64,000 nucleotides of DNA from Undaria pinnatifida (Eukaryota > Sar > Phaeophyceae > Laminariales > Alariaceae): the NCBI GenBank assembly GCA_012845835.1, contig JABAKD010000011.1:1644001-1708000 (forward strand), given 5' to 3'. Under the pieces are notes generated by a model that worked only from the letters and a program-made list of their open reading frames with translations, searched no databases and had not been told where the DNA came from. Both the position numbers and the translations under genes were made by a program. Position 1 is the stretch's first letter, and each line of letters begins with the position of its first letter. This document shows positions 35,401 through 40,803 of the stretch, piece by piece.

Positions 35401-36232
35401 CATGCATAATAACTACCAGCTATGTATTCAAAGGATAATACATTGTACAAAGGAGCGGTCGATGTGTGTATCACGCAGCTTGCAGAGATGATTATCGACC
35501 CTAAATTTATCGAACTCAAGGCTGAAATGTTTAGATTAAAAAAAAGCATTTAAGAGGTAAGAAAATACCTCAGTGCAGCGCCAATGATTGGCATTGACAT
35601 GCCATTCCCTAGGCATTCATAGGCGTTCATGCTCAAGGTTGGGATTCTGGCGTGTTCTTTTCGCGCAAGCACATGAAATGAATTGCTCCACTTACTTAAC
35701 AAGCATCATTACTATCTGAAAATGAAGCGCCTGCGATATGCGTTGGTGTTTAGTTCCCCAGCTGCTGAATTATTCTGGCTGCACGGTCTTTCGAGGAGGT
35801 TACCAGTTTCAGCTAAATAAACAAGAAATATGAGCAATGTGCGTAGCAAAAGTTGCAAGTGAGAGCGAAAACACAATGCAGTACCAGGTACTGCTGATTG
35901 ATCTGGTGGCGACGTCTGGCAGATAACATAGAAGACTTCATTCACGCCAAGGGTCACCAACATAATCACCTGGGATGCCCCAGCCTCGATCTAAATTACC
36001 CCTCCTTTTTTTGACAAGAAACGTCGCTAACTGCTGCACGATTTCTTTCGTTTCTGCTATTTTCCGACCTCACGATCGATAGGTGCGCTCCGCGCTCATC
36101 TCTGGCCGGGGATCGCGGGGAGGGTCCATGGGCCCGGACGAAGGAGGGGGGAGTTTAGAGGGCGTGTCGGTCCACGTCTGGGCGGCGAAGCTTAAAGCGG
36201 CTGCCATAGCTTCGGGAGCGCATCAGGGGTGA
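5206..36232 (+). CDS. large split gene: acidic poly-N/poly-Q N-terminus plus long coiled coil (17-exon model)
   Basis: I joined exons by splice consensus, frame and phase: 5206-5250, 6068-6380, 9402-9844, 12555-12671, 14063-14221, 14314-14448, 16738-16893, 18215-18334, 20757-20840, 21327-21515, 21993-22140, 22785-22918, 28157-28264, 30739-30892, 31153-31212, 34583-34678, 36083-36232. The product is about 870 residues: an acidic start with Asn and Gln runs (about 16-119), a Pro/Gly/Ser-rich linker (about 120-267), then heptad-like Glu/Arg/Ala/Leu sequence to about residue 820. Phases match at every junction except the last, where exon 16 ends in phase 1 but exon 17 reads best in phase 0. No transmembrane segment or enzymatic motif is visible. 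The family is not recognised; the composition recalls centriole, flagellum or cytoskeleton scaffold proteins (inference). Introns are 92 bp to 5.2 kb and full of repeats. Further exons may be hidden in the longest introns. Confidence 0.65.
5570..5695 (+). repeat. dispersed repeat with conserved peptide (LANMSFDEIFDL)
   Basis: In intron 1. GCGCGATCGGAGTATCACAC and GCTTGCAAATATGAGTTTCG, reading QLANMSFDEIFDL. Reference copy for the family. Confidence 0.75.
6068..6380 (+). CDS. exon 2: acidic region with Asn and Gln runs
   Basis: The acceptor is TTGACACAG|GAC. The translation starts DSKEEIEEIEEHYSEYSLEF, continues with an Asp/Asn/Glu-rich stretch, then Asn runs broken by Ala/Ser, a run of 9 Gln, and QGSAAAASEANAG. 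I chose the donor CAAG|GTCCAC (phase 1) because exon 3 needs phase 1; another donor 25 nt on (AGAAG|GTGGGG) would give phase 2. The repeats are AAC, AGC and CAA triplets, so length may vary between strains. Confidence 0.65.
6381..9401. other. intron 2 (3.0 kb)
   Basis: Contains a degraded MITE (6795-6890), TTAGGG-like tracts (7600-7870 and 9236-9310), and a three-unit degenerate repeat around AAAACATGGGTGCA (8895-9115). The open frame 8291-8938 has no recognisable domain and I treat it as chance. Confidence 0.45.
9402..9844 (+). CDS. exon 3: Pro/Gly/Ser-rich disordered region
   Basis: The frame is open for 147 codons, from acceptor CCCCCCAG|CA to donor GCGCAG|GTGCGT. Entry is phase 1, exit phase 0. 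It begins ADSSRSSYGGPANT and later reads RATLEHRAGLGSGGG and SKSLLSLGRKEPAPWG. Low complexity suggests a disordered linker. Two other frames are partly open here, so the frame choice rests on length and on both splice junctions. Confidence 0.5.
9845..12554. other. intron 3 (2.7 kb)
   Basis: Contains a copy of the 26.4-kb repeat (10190-10330), an AT-rich near-palindrome (CTATTAATTAGTACTAATAC pairing with ATAGTATTAATAG, 10343-10382), relatives of the 27-kb tandem unit (10530-10960, 11160-11400), and the inverted part of the 530-bp repeat with a CCCCT run (12280-12420). Confidence 0.45.
12555..12671 (+). CDS. exon 4: start of the helical region
   Basis: Acceptor CTTAAACAG|CAC follows a pyrimidine-rich stretch; donor CAGAAG|GTTAGT. 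39 codons, phase 0 to 0, reading HLDVVGRIGQQQGL then TAAEALATVAREHAALRE. The frame stays open upstream to 12270, but that upstream part (ATGAGTACCCC and the CCCCT run) belongs to a dispersed repeat also seen at 15.7, 17.7, 18.4 and 50.9 kb, so I start the exon at the acceptor. Confidence 0.6.
12672..14062. other. intron 4 (1.4 kb)
   Basis: No exon seen. 13870-14020 repeats the word CCGGCACT four times; the same word clusters at 46490-46610. Confidence 0.4.
14063..14221 (+). CDS. exon 5: coiled coil
   Basis: Acceptor TGCCGCCCTCAG|GGG, donor GCCGAG|GTAAAA, 53 codons, phase 0 to 0. It reads MARQKRAEEKTARLAV and ETKRAAVAAERAAE, with strong Glu/Arg/Ala helical bias and no Pro or Gly after the first residue. 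Confidence 0.75.
14314..14448 (+). CDS. exon 6: coiled coil
   Basis: Acceptor TTGAACCAG|GCG, donor GCCAAG|GTAGGG, 45 codons, phase 0 to 0: ALHAKLGEKEAECRHAQELL then AERRGEEWKHELETAK. The intron before it is only 92 bp. A decayed copy of its 3' end and donor lies at 14682-14830. Confidence 0.75.
14682..14830 (+). repeat. decayed duplicate of the exon 6 / intron 6 border
   Basis: The stretch GAGACAGCCAAG, the purine-rich part after it and CGCAGCTTG..GAGCATCG repeat 14415-14555 about 270 bp downstream. The donor GT is lost (AAGACAGGG) and a stop interrupts the frame, so this is a dead partial duplicate. Confidence 0.6.
14905..15480 (+). repeat. minisatellite, unit about 30-40 bp
   Basis: Imperfect copies of CATTGAGCATTTCCATCACC and CCGCCTACAGCAGTCATT alternate across this part of intron 6, roughly ten times. 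It has no coding potential. Confidence 0.55.
15676..16204 (+). repeat. 530-bp dispersed repeat, copy 1
   Basis: It runs parallel to 18437-18970 with clear base-by-base similarity, from GTGTACTCAGTTTGTGCATG to CCAATATACATA. A G-rich run precedes it. A shorter inverted copy is at 12280-12400. Both full copies lie in introns of the coiled-coil gene, suggesting a duplication or two insertions. Confidence 0.75.
16738..16893 (+). CDS. exon 7: coiled coil
   Basis: Acceptor CAATTTACAG|CAT, donor CTCAAG|GTATGG, 52 codons, phase 0 to 0. It reads AKEEADGARKALAGARLE then LEQERTRGAVAAREAADNLK, with a heptad-like pattern of Leu/Ala and charged residues. Confidence 0.75.
17600..18214 (+). repeat. tandem array ending in the exon 8 splice acceptor
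   Basis: Four imperfect units of about 150-190 bp, recognised by GCATGTCTGTTTGGATTC / CGCCATTTTCTTT, a CCCC-rich stretch and GTGAAATGAGTAC. Unit starts are near 17602, 17789, 17941 and 18103. The last unit contains GCGCATCACTCCAG, the acceptor of exon 8; the earlier units carry mutated equivalents such as GCGCATCATTCCCG. Confidence 0.7.
18215..18334 (+). CDS. exon 8: coiled coil
   Basis: Acceptor ATCACTCCAG|TTG, donor CTGCAG|GTACGC, 40 codons, phase 0 to 0: LYERKRELEVDAAIKAAEAR then DRVTQAQLAQLPEHQQQHLQ. One Pro near the end may break the helix. Confidence 0.75.
18437..18970 (+). repeat. 530-bp dispersed repeat, copy 2
   Basis: Second copy of the element at 15676-16204, same orientation, 2.76 kb downstream. 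Confidence 0.75.
19270..19463 (+). repeat. 53-bp tandem repeat, 3.6 copies
   Basis: Units start at 19270, 19323, 19376 and 19429 with GTCGTAACATCCCCCCTAC and contain GTACCAAGGCTATCATAAC. Copies differ by only a few bases, so the array is young. It lies in intron 8. Confidence 0.85.
20070..20245 (+). repeat. about 21-bp tandem repeat
   Basis: Repeats of GTACTAAAATGGTCAAAAAG with variation, about six units, AT-rich, in intron 8. Otherwise 18971-20756 shows no exon. 18990-19050 contains a short inverted repeat GGGGTCACTCGCC/GGCGAGTGACCCC. Confidence 0.7.
20757..20840 (+). CDS. exon 9: coiled coil
   Basis: Acceptor TCCGTTTGCAG|GCG, donor CACAAG|GTCAGT, 28 codons, phase 0 to 0: AEMDRVARWEERLVAEAANL then QRKEEAHK. 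Good pyrimidine tract upstream. Confidence 0.8.
21327..21515 (+). CDS. exon 10: coiled coil
   Basis: Acceptor CCTTGCCCAG|GGT, donor ATCGAG|GTGAAG, 63 codons, phase 0 to 0. It reads RAQANRAEAESRGRADAEVA then RERASLREATSALEVERGEL. The most clearly coiled-coil exon of the set. Confidence 0.8.
21993..22140 (+). CDS. exon 11: coiled coil
   Basis: Acceptor CCATTTTGCAG|GCG. It reads AVALKTEVTEARRRLEAEKT then EEARAAVESARRE. Donor GAGAAG|GTAACT leaves one extra base (phase 1), which exon 12 completes. A second reading, in which a frameshift continues into LAEKVTEERR, is less likely because the phase match is exact. Confidence 0.75.
22302..22340 (+). repeat. 39-bp AAGGCGGT hairpin unit
   Basis: It starts AAGGCGGT and ends with an imperfect complement (ACTGCCTT). 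It sits in a 22170-22345 cluster with more AAGGCGGT boxes and corresponds to the units at 29474, 52747 and 52787. In intron 11. Confidence 0.7.
22785..22918 (+). CDS. exon 12: coiled coil
   Basis: Acceptor CGAACGAAG|CG (phase 1) completes the codon left by exon 11. Donor ACAGCAG|GTGCGA, phase 0. It reads REEARRARDEACRAREMEAR then VVEREAAVEVKWEETAGARR. The acceptor context is not ideal, but the matching phase supports it. Confidence 0.7.
24385..24545 (-). repeat. dispersed repeat (MSFDEIF family), copy in intron 12
   Basis: Shares GATCGCGCGTGTG, the CCTCGTGAAGGA..ACAGGTCGGT part and the TTGCAAGC-type core with 25505-25665. Both copies carry the same interruption of the peptide part (TATATGCAAGC), so they share a recent ancestor. 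Confidence 0.65.
25505..25665 (-). repeat. dispersed repeat (MSFDEIF family), second copy in intron 12
   Basis: Close parallel copy of 24385-24545, 1.12 kb downstream, ending in the same TGCCAGGGT. Confidence 0.65.
25953..26322. mobile_element. palindromic derivative of the TRIM element, copy B
   Basis: The left half is LTR plus interior in - orientation; the right half is interior plus LTR in + orientation. The halves are inverted repeats around about 26130. The right LTR runs on into ATGGCGTCGTCG, the normal sequence after a 5' LTR. The flanking 4 bp do not match, so this is a rearranged product and not a simple insertion. Confidence 0.7.
26410..26860. repeat. inverted pair of a dispersed repeat
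   Basis: 26410-26560 (+) and 26690-26860 (-) are related: GAGCCATCCCACGC, an AGCAT..TGAGCTCCTA part, and ACCCGA / TTCGAAGGCATTCG. A third copy is at about 10190-10330 in intron 3. The pair could fold into a large hairpin. Confidence 0.6.
26891..27780 (+). repeat. tandem array, unit about 325-331 bp
   Basis: Units start near 26891, 27215 and 27546 with AATAGTACGGCAGAGGTGAG and contain TTCCGACGATTTT, AGGAGCTCCGTAC and ATAGCCAAAAA. Units 1 and 2 are very alike; unit 3 is more diverged and truncated. Single relatives occur at 10.5-11.3, 29.55-29.8, 32.4-32.6 and 47.2-47.5 kb. Confidence 0.75.
28035..28150 (+). repeat. CCCT pyrimidine run before exon 13
   Basis: Over 110 bp of almost pure CCCTC repeats directly before the acceptor CTATTTTAG. 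It acts as an oversized polypyrimidine tract and is a candidate for triplex or i-motif DNA. Confidence 0.85.
28157..28264 (+). CDS. exon 13: coiled coil
   Basis: Acceptor CCCTATTTTAG|ATG, donor CTGCAG|GTAAGT (near perfect), 36 codons, phase 0 to 0: MERRLTEEAEALAEQRKAVA then LARVRLHEQQMEMTLQ. It lies between a CCCT tract and a downstream GGGTT tract. Confidence 0.8.
28330..28435 (+). repeat. GGGTT repeat after exon 13
   Basis: About twenty GGGTT-type pentamers with a few GGTCA variants. G-rich on the sense strand, so it could form G-quadruplexes in the pre-mRNA, or pair partly with the CCCT tract upstream of exon 13. Confidence 0.8.
29474..29512 (+). repeat. 39-bp AAGGCGGT hairpin unit
   Basis: AAGGCGGTCATTTTGCTCTC to the end GCGCCTT. 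Same unit as at 22302-22340 and, inverted, at 52747 and 52787. Confidence 0.75.
29930..30175 (+). repeat. AGATCATAC minisatellite
   Basis: 9-10-bp units (AGATCATAC, AGATCATAT, AGATCGTAT) for about 250 bp. Read as protein, it gives a run of D-H-x motifs, which I take as chance. A flank with TCCAAGTCAGCAAACACGTG also occurs beside shorter AGATCATAC runs at 49.3 kb and 56.1 kb. Confidence 0.8.
30739..30892 (+). CDS. exon 14: coiled coil
   Basis: Acceptor ATACAACAG|ATG, donor TCGGAAG|GTGAGA, phase 0 to 1. It reads MSEVRKALELMKRVEKLEDK then GARRLALELGTVACERGEQH. Helical pattern with a few Cys. Confidence 0.75.
30935..31050 (+). repeat. short direct duplication in intron 14
   Basis: GATCCAGCGTTCGAAAGCGA and the following TTTGTTTCACCCATACACAC occur twice, about 60 bp apart. 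Simple tandem duplication. Confidence 0.75.
31153..31212 (+). CDS. exon 15: short coiled-coil exon
   Basis: Acceptor GCCCGGCAG|AG completes the phase-1 codon of exon 14. It reads EASCLEIKARELDRAAAACE. Donor GTGAAG|GTGGTA, phase 1. The frame stays open to 31439, so a longer exon or retained intron is possible; the downstream part (SKGKRTAVKQ) looks less coding-like. Confidence 0.6.
32160..32375 (+). repeat. 210-bp dispersed repeat
   Basis: Nearly the same as 45425-45635: CCAGCTTCTGGACAA, CGGTT.TTGCCTTCAATTTT, ATCGCGCATAGGGTT, CGCTTTCCGCAAGTCAA. Weaker copies at 21075-21250, 23050-23170 and 62265-62425. Confidence 0.75.
32611..32991 (-). mobile_element. TRIM-like miniature LTR element, copy C
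   Basis: Complete element in - orientation: TGTTAGG..TATAACA ends on +, terminal repeats of about 85 bp, 4-bp target duplication ATGT (32607-32610, 32992-32995). The tRNA-like segment is at 32846-32909 on the - strand, with a degraded B box (ATTCGAACCC on +). Confidence 0.8.
33950..34260 (+). repeat. tandem array of GTGTGAGCGCTGTGT-type units
   Basis: About 1.7 copies of a 200-bp unit, itself made of shorter repeats GTGTGCTGCCCGCTGTGTGA. The end GTCGAAGACACGCACG repeats at 34317. Non-coding as far as I can see. Confidence 0.65.
34437..34532 (+). repeat. TTAA-flanked MITE-like element
   Basis: It runs from TTAA at 34437 through CCCCTTTAGAACCCC and TTTCCAGTTGTAAAGGCG to TTAA at 34529-34532. 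Ends are short inverted repeats (CCCTTTA / TAAAGGCG). See 48188-48276 for a cleaner copy. Confidence 0.65.
34583..34678 (+). CDS. exon 16 (tentative)
   Basis: Acceptor TTACTCCAG|GC in phase 1, as exon 15 requires. It reads GDANEGERRGLYADEAGARE then ALEKA. The donor is unclear: CCA|GTCAAA (34679, phase 1) is weak, and TCA|GTATAA (34729, phase 0) would agree with exon 17 but adds 17 less typical residues. Confidence 0.5.
34838..35216 (+). mobile_element. TRIM-like miniature LTR element, copy D
   Basis: TG..CA element with two terminal repeats (about 34838-34920 and 35129-35216). Target duplication TACA (34834-34837, 35217-35220). TGGCGTCGGCGG lies 2 bp after the left repeat and GGGGGAGAG directly before the right one. 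tRNA-like segment 34923-34983 with GGTTCAAATCC as B box. Confidence 0.85.
35466..35553 (+). repeat. dispersed repeat with conserved peptide (QLAEMIIDPKFIEL form)
   Basis: From CACGCAGCTTGCAGAGATG the frame reads QLAEMIIDPKFIELKAEMF to a stop. The unit at 51349-51416 reads QLAKMSIDLKFVELTADV. Between the two, many base changes keep the amino acid similar. Confidence 0.5.
36083..36232 (+). CDS. exon 17, proposed last exon
   Basis: Acceptor CGATCGATAG|GTG; it reads SALISGRGSRGGSMGPDEGG then VWAAKLKAAAIASGAHQG and a TGA at 36230-36232. GC content is high against an AT-rich surrounding. Entry in this frame is phase 0, while the last clear junction leaves phase 1, so the join to exon 16 is uncertain. 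I see no clear poly(A) signal. Confidence 0.4.
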   Translation: MRSALISGRGSRGGSMGPDEGGGSLEGVSVHVWAAKLKAAAIASGAHQG

Positions 36233-36599
36233 CCCCTTAAGACCCACGCACGCGCTTCCAAGGGTCGTTCAATCGAAATTATTTTGGGTCTTCTCGAATT
36301 ATGTATAACAAAGCCCGATTTGATCTGCACTCAAAAAAGGCCTTTCTTGACTGACGGACCCGACTGTACAAGAATCGGCCTATCGAACGCAAAAAACGTC
36401 GTGAATCGTGACAAAAAAAATGAATGCATTTTCGCGAATCATGACGACAGTTGTCTTTTGTCACGAATCGTGAGTGACATCGAAAAGTTTTGGAATTATC
36501 CAATTAAAAAAAACTGTTGTCACGATTGATCCATAACCAAAAAAACGTGAATCTTAATCTTTGTTTTTTGAAAGGTAGACGTGACATAACGCTACCCAC

Positions 36600-36990
36600 C
36601 CAGGGACTTCCGCACACCAGAACGTGAAAAGGCGGTTTTCGCTACTGCCAAGCTTGGCCCAAGTTAGCTTTAAAACAACTCATATCGTGGCATGGTGATG
36701 ACTCAACTGCCACCGCTCGGCCCAAACTAGAGTTTCCTGTAAGCGAACAGAGTGTCCCGTTGCATATCATCTTGGGTGATTGATAAAACGCTCAATTGCC
36801 ACGGTTTGGCCTGAAAAAGAGTTTTCCTTAAAACGAAGAACGTGCCTCGCAGTTTAATATCCTCGAATGGTGATGAATGACTCAATTGCCAAGGACCGGC
36901 CCAAAAGAGAGTTTCCTTAAAATGAACAAGAGTGTCCCCGTTGTGCACGCTATCCTGGATGACGGCGACGACCCAATTCATTCGGAAATA
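36600..36990 (+). repeat. tandem array, unit about 115 bp
   Basis: About 3.5 imperfect units with CAATTGCCA..GGCCCAAA.GAGTTTCC and AAAACGAA.GAGTGTCCCG. It could be read on the - strand without stops, but the periodic sequence and lack of splice sites argue for a minisatellite. Confidence 0.65.
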
Positions 36991-37526
36991 TTCTCCTTTT
37001 CTTGGCTTACAGTACGACTACTTCTTTCACTCAGATGCGCTCAATGGAGACAAAAATATTGCCACCCGCTGATTCATGCGTATCTATCTGCTTCATGTGC
37101 CGACTGCGGATGGGAGCGTGTGCGGTGCGCGCCCCGCCCGTACAAAAAACACTACTCTGTCTTACTAACGGGCCCTAATTTTTTGTCCAAAAGGTCGATA
37201 TTTCTTGTGAAAAGGTCCACATTTCTTTGCAAAAGGTCGACATTTGTCAAAAGAAGGTCGCCAGCGGCTCTCATTCCTTGGTAAAAAGGTTGCCAGTGGC
37301 AGAGGAGGAGTGCCATGGCACGATGACACTTCCACTACTCTCCTTGTTGGCACGTAGCCCACCTTTCTCCCTTTGTTAATAGTTTTTCACGCCCCCTTGA
37401 TGGCGACCTGTCGGAAATACTATCTGCTTCTATGGACCTTTCCCTGAAATATGTCTCATGTCTCTCTGTGTTTCTCGTCGTAAATCTACTGCGCGAGGTA
37501 CGAATGCTCGAGAGCAATCGTGCCGG

Positions 37527-37594
37527 CTACTGCTCCGCGTCTTCGGACATAATCTTAGCCGCGGAAACGATCGGAAAGCCGTCCTCGCTTGCGA
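37527..37594 (-). CDS. candidate last exon, - strand, unrecognised
   Basis: On the - strand, GGTTTGTTAG|TC opens ASEDGFPIVSAAKIMSEDAE with a final Gln and TAG. Codon choice and GC content fit coding DNA. The only nearby upstream candidate (38068-37876) leaves phase 0, whereas this needs phase 1, so the two may not be joined. Confidence 0.3.
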
Positions 37595-37875
37595 CTAACA
37601 AACCGATCGACCACCAGAAAAACAACCAATGACATCAACCAACCGTACAAACCAAACAATCACCTCAAACCATTCCTCTTCCAGCTTTCAACATCCGACC
37701 CTCAAATCCACAAACAACATGCTACGCATAATCGCTATTTTACTACATTATACTCAGTGTGATGGCGAAATAGTACCCACTCTATCCCCTCCCCCGTGAT
37801 CGTTGTGCTTCGTACCCCACAAACCAGTATTTTTCCAATTTCGCAACAACTTTTACCCTCGATAAAAACCCTTAC

Positions 37876-38068
37876 CACCTTCCTCATGAGTTCAGGTGGA
37901 CCGGAAGACGGTAGACAGACCGCAACAACACCCTCGAGCAACAAGTGTCGTCGCCCTGACCACTCCATAAAGCCCGCCCTGTTGTAAACGGCGAGGTAGA
38001 GACGGCCGTGCATCTCTCTCGCTGTTCCATGTGCAACACAAAGAGGCACTATCACCGTCGAGCCGCAA
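37876..38068 (-). CDS. candidate internal exon, - strand, unrecognised
   Basis: On the - strand, CTGGCTTAAG|T leads to CGSTVIVPLCVAHGTAREMH, then GRLYLAVYNRAGFMEWSGRR, ending at AAGGTG|GTAAGG, a strong donor. It is 64 codons with hydrophobic stretches. No family recognised. The frame runs on past the donor to 37735, so an unspliced ORF is possible. Confidence 0.4.
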
Positions 38069-38999
38069 CTTAAGCCAGCAGAAAAAAAAAACTATTCCTT
38101 CCTTTCCTTCCTTCCGCCCACCAACGCGGAATTCTAATCGCGCCAATTCCCTTCTCCCTCCCGCCCCCCCTTCCACAAAATCAAAATTTCAAAAGACAAA
38201 ACAAACCCGCCACAACCCTGCAAAAAAAAATGTCGTCCCACCAAAGCGGATGACAAGTTTCCGAGACTTCCCGAAGGGGTTCCCAATTCGACAAATGGGA
38301 GGGACGGAGCCAAGCTAATTTCTGCCCCGAATCCTAGCCTTGCTAACACGCACCACTCTTCACAAAAAACACCCGGCACACACGCGTGCAACCAAAATCT
38401 CCGAAACAAACAACCCGCATGAGAATTTCAACCCTAGGGGAGAGATTTTAGTCGCCGGCATGAGGCCAGGTAAGGACGGCGGCGAAGGGCCGTCTTGAAA
38501 AAAAAAAGCGCATGGAGCGAGAGGTCACGCGCTGCTTGCTGCTTGCTGCTGCTGCTGTTCTGCTGCTGCTGCCGCTAAAAAAAATATATGTATATATATC
38601 TAAAAAATCCCTCCCCCTTCCACCAAAAAACAATCTAAAAAAGCCTCCCACCCCACAAACCAAAACACGCGACAGACACGATCTATAAACGCTTTTACCA
38701 TGGCGGGCTGGATTGCGTGGGGGAGGGCGGCGGGGCGGGTGGATGGTCACACGTCCTGTCTCCCAACGAAATCATCACAAAAAACGCGCGCGACTGACAA
38801 AAAAATGTCAAACTGAACATCAGTGTCGCCTTTGTTTGTCTGTTCGTAGTGGCAAAACACAAATAAATCATGCTCCCGAGGGTGTCCACCCACGCTTTAA
38901 AAAATCGAATAAGAAAGGGCGGTTGAGGCTGGACACGCTCGGTTCCAACGCCTGGGCATACTTACGCTACATACAGCCTCGTCCGCACAAAAAATGAAC

Positions 39000-39240
39000 T
39001 AGATGGCTTCGAGGGCTTTTCGCGGGTTGAGTCATTTCCGGCGAGTCGGATCGGGTCAGGTCGGGTCGGGTCAGGGTGATCCAAACGGGCCCGATCCGAC
39101 CCGTGAGATTTCAGACACCTCACGGCTCGACTTGACTCGACCCGCGAATTTTTGAAAAGCTCCTGATCCGACCCGCGGATTGGATCGTGATCGGCGAAAA
39201 GTTTTGATGGCTTCTCGCCGGCAGTGCATGATGCGCACGC
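39000..39240 (-). repeat. GACCCGACCC-rich repeat, copy 1
   Basis: Runs of CGGGTCGGGTC and the inverted CGACCCG fill this stretch, with ATCCAA..GGATTGGATCG. The same element lies inverted at 40318-40550 (CTTTTCGCGGGTT, CCTCACGGGTCG, CCTGACCCGACCCGA). Confidence 0.65.
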
Positions 39241-39612
39241 AGCTACATCCCGGTCGCTCTCTCTCAAAAGCGCCTAAAAGCTGCCGCAAAAACATCAGAT
39301 TTACAGAGTAACTAATAAAATACCTAAACCAACATCTGAATCTGGTTATTTCTTTTTTACCCGTGTACGATCACGCGGTTCAAGACAAGAGAGAGAGCTC
39401 AGAACCACCCAAAAGCATACAAGATACAACACATACTGACACAACAACAGATCGGCAAATACAAGTATGGGTTTTCGGCAAACTTCTCCCACTGTGACAC
39501 AATACCAGCGTATCGTAACACCAACAATCGATGCGCCCTCTGATTGAGCGCGCGTGTAAATACGTATACGAACAGGAAGCCCATAACACTAACCCTTGCT
39601 GGAGGGTCTAAA

Positions 39613-39698
39613 TCAAGACAAGAATAGTTTCGTCCAAACACCTCGAAACGCAATTTCGCCGTCCTCAGTCAACAAAAGACCGCAGGCAATCTCCTTCG
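39613..39698 (-). CDS. candidate last exon, - strand, unrecognised
   Basis: On the - strand a T-rich stretch and CCATGTCAG|CG lead to KEIACGLLLTEDGEIAFRGV, then WTKLFLS and TGA. The acceptor is good and the peptide looks coding. Entry is phase 1. Which gene it ends is not clear. Confidence 0.4.
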
Positions 39699-40581
39699 CT
39701 GACATGGGAACACACATGAAACAAAGAAAAAATGTTCAGGCTCTCCAAAAAATAGCGGTACCCCAAGAAACTCAGCTCCTTCTACGAAACCAACGTCTTT
39801 CAACGCGTCCGAAAAGAAAACGAAAAGTTCAGGGTACCCACTGACCAGCCAATCAAACAGCCAACCAATCACAGCAACGTACACCGCACCAAACCGGCCT
39901 GGTTCTGGTAGGCACCGACCAACGATATCAGAGGAAGAGAGAAAGAGACCCAGGTCCGCTCTCAGACCCCCACCTTCCGCTATAACATGCGTAGCTCTTA
40001 TTCCCTCGTGGCCAAATACGTCGGTTGATCGCGCCCTGTAGACCCTTGACGAGCAGCCGTCAAGGAACTCCACACTAGAACAGCGTAAAATAGGAGATGG
40101 TACGTCAGCACGCTGGAGGAGCTACAGCTAGCTTCGTTCCGGTTTTGTGAGCCTTGCCAAGGCGTGCGCACGTTATCAAATCTGAAGAGCCTTTGCCGCG
40201 TCAAAGCTAGACCATCAACCGCCATATTTGTCTCATGGGCCCCAATCGCGCCAGATATTAAAGTAATTTATGGTTCTCCATATTATCACGCCGTTCTTTG
40301 GTGGTCAGAGCTTGAAGAATGTTCCGCCCCAAACCATCCAAGCTTTTCGCGGGTTATGACCCGAACCACGGGCCTGGTCAGGAAGTTTTCAACATCTTGC
40401 GGGTCGGGTCAGGTGGTCTTCGAAACCTCACGGGTCGTGTCGTGTCGTGCCGTGTCGTGTCGGCTCGGCTTGAGACAGGGCAGGCCATAAAAACTTACGG
40501 GTCGGGTCGAGGCACCCTGACCCGACCCGACCCGCGAGAAATGAAAGGCCCTGCAAGTTATCACGCCGCGTTTTATGGAAG

Positions 40582-40803
40582 TCAGAGCTTGAAGTATTTC
40601 TGGCTCCAAATTATGACGCCGCTTTTCGCTGTGTCTGACGGCGGCCACTTCGCCTTAGCGGTGAGGGTCGACGGGAATACGATGCAGCAGGTGCTGTTGA
40701 TTTCGGTGTCGTCGGGCTCCAAGAATCTCGCCAACTCGCGGTGCGTTTCCGGGTCAAACATTTCCTCCTTCCCGGTGACGTCCTCAAATTCGATTGGCGG
40801 TTG
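40582..40803 (-). CDS. candidate last exon, - strand, unrecognised
   Basis: On the - strand GTGCCCTCCAG|CAA opens 73 codons in phase 0: QPPIEFEDVTGKEEMFDPET, then HRELARFLEPDDTEINSTCC, ending SGVIIWSQKYFKL and TGA at 40582. The composition is balanced and protein-like. No family recognised. The acceptor and first bases of this exon are repeated in a tandem array just upstream (40790-41410). Confidence 0.5.
   Translation of the reverse strand, partial: QPPIEFEDVTGKEEMFDPETHRELARFLEPDDTEINSTCCIVFPSTLTAKAKWPPSDTAKSGVIIWSQKYFKL

Noticed and set aside
36727..36981. - strand open frame at 36.7-37.0 kb
   Set aside because: Its internal periodicity equals the 115-bp tandem repeat and no splice sites fit.
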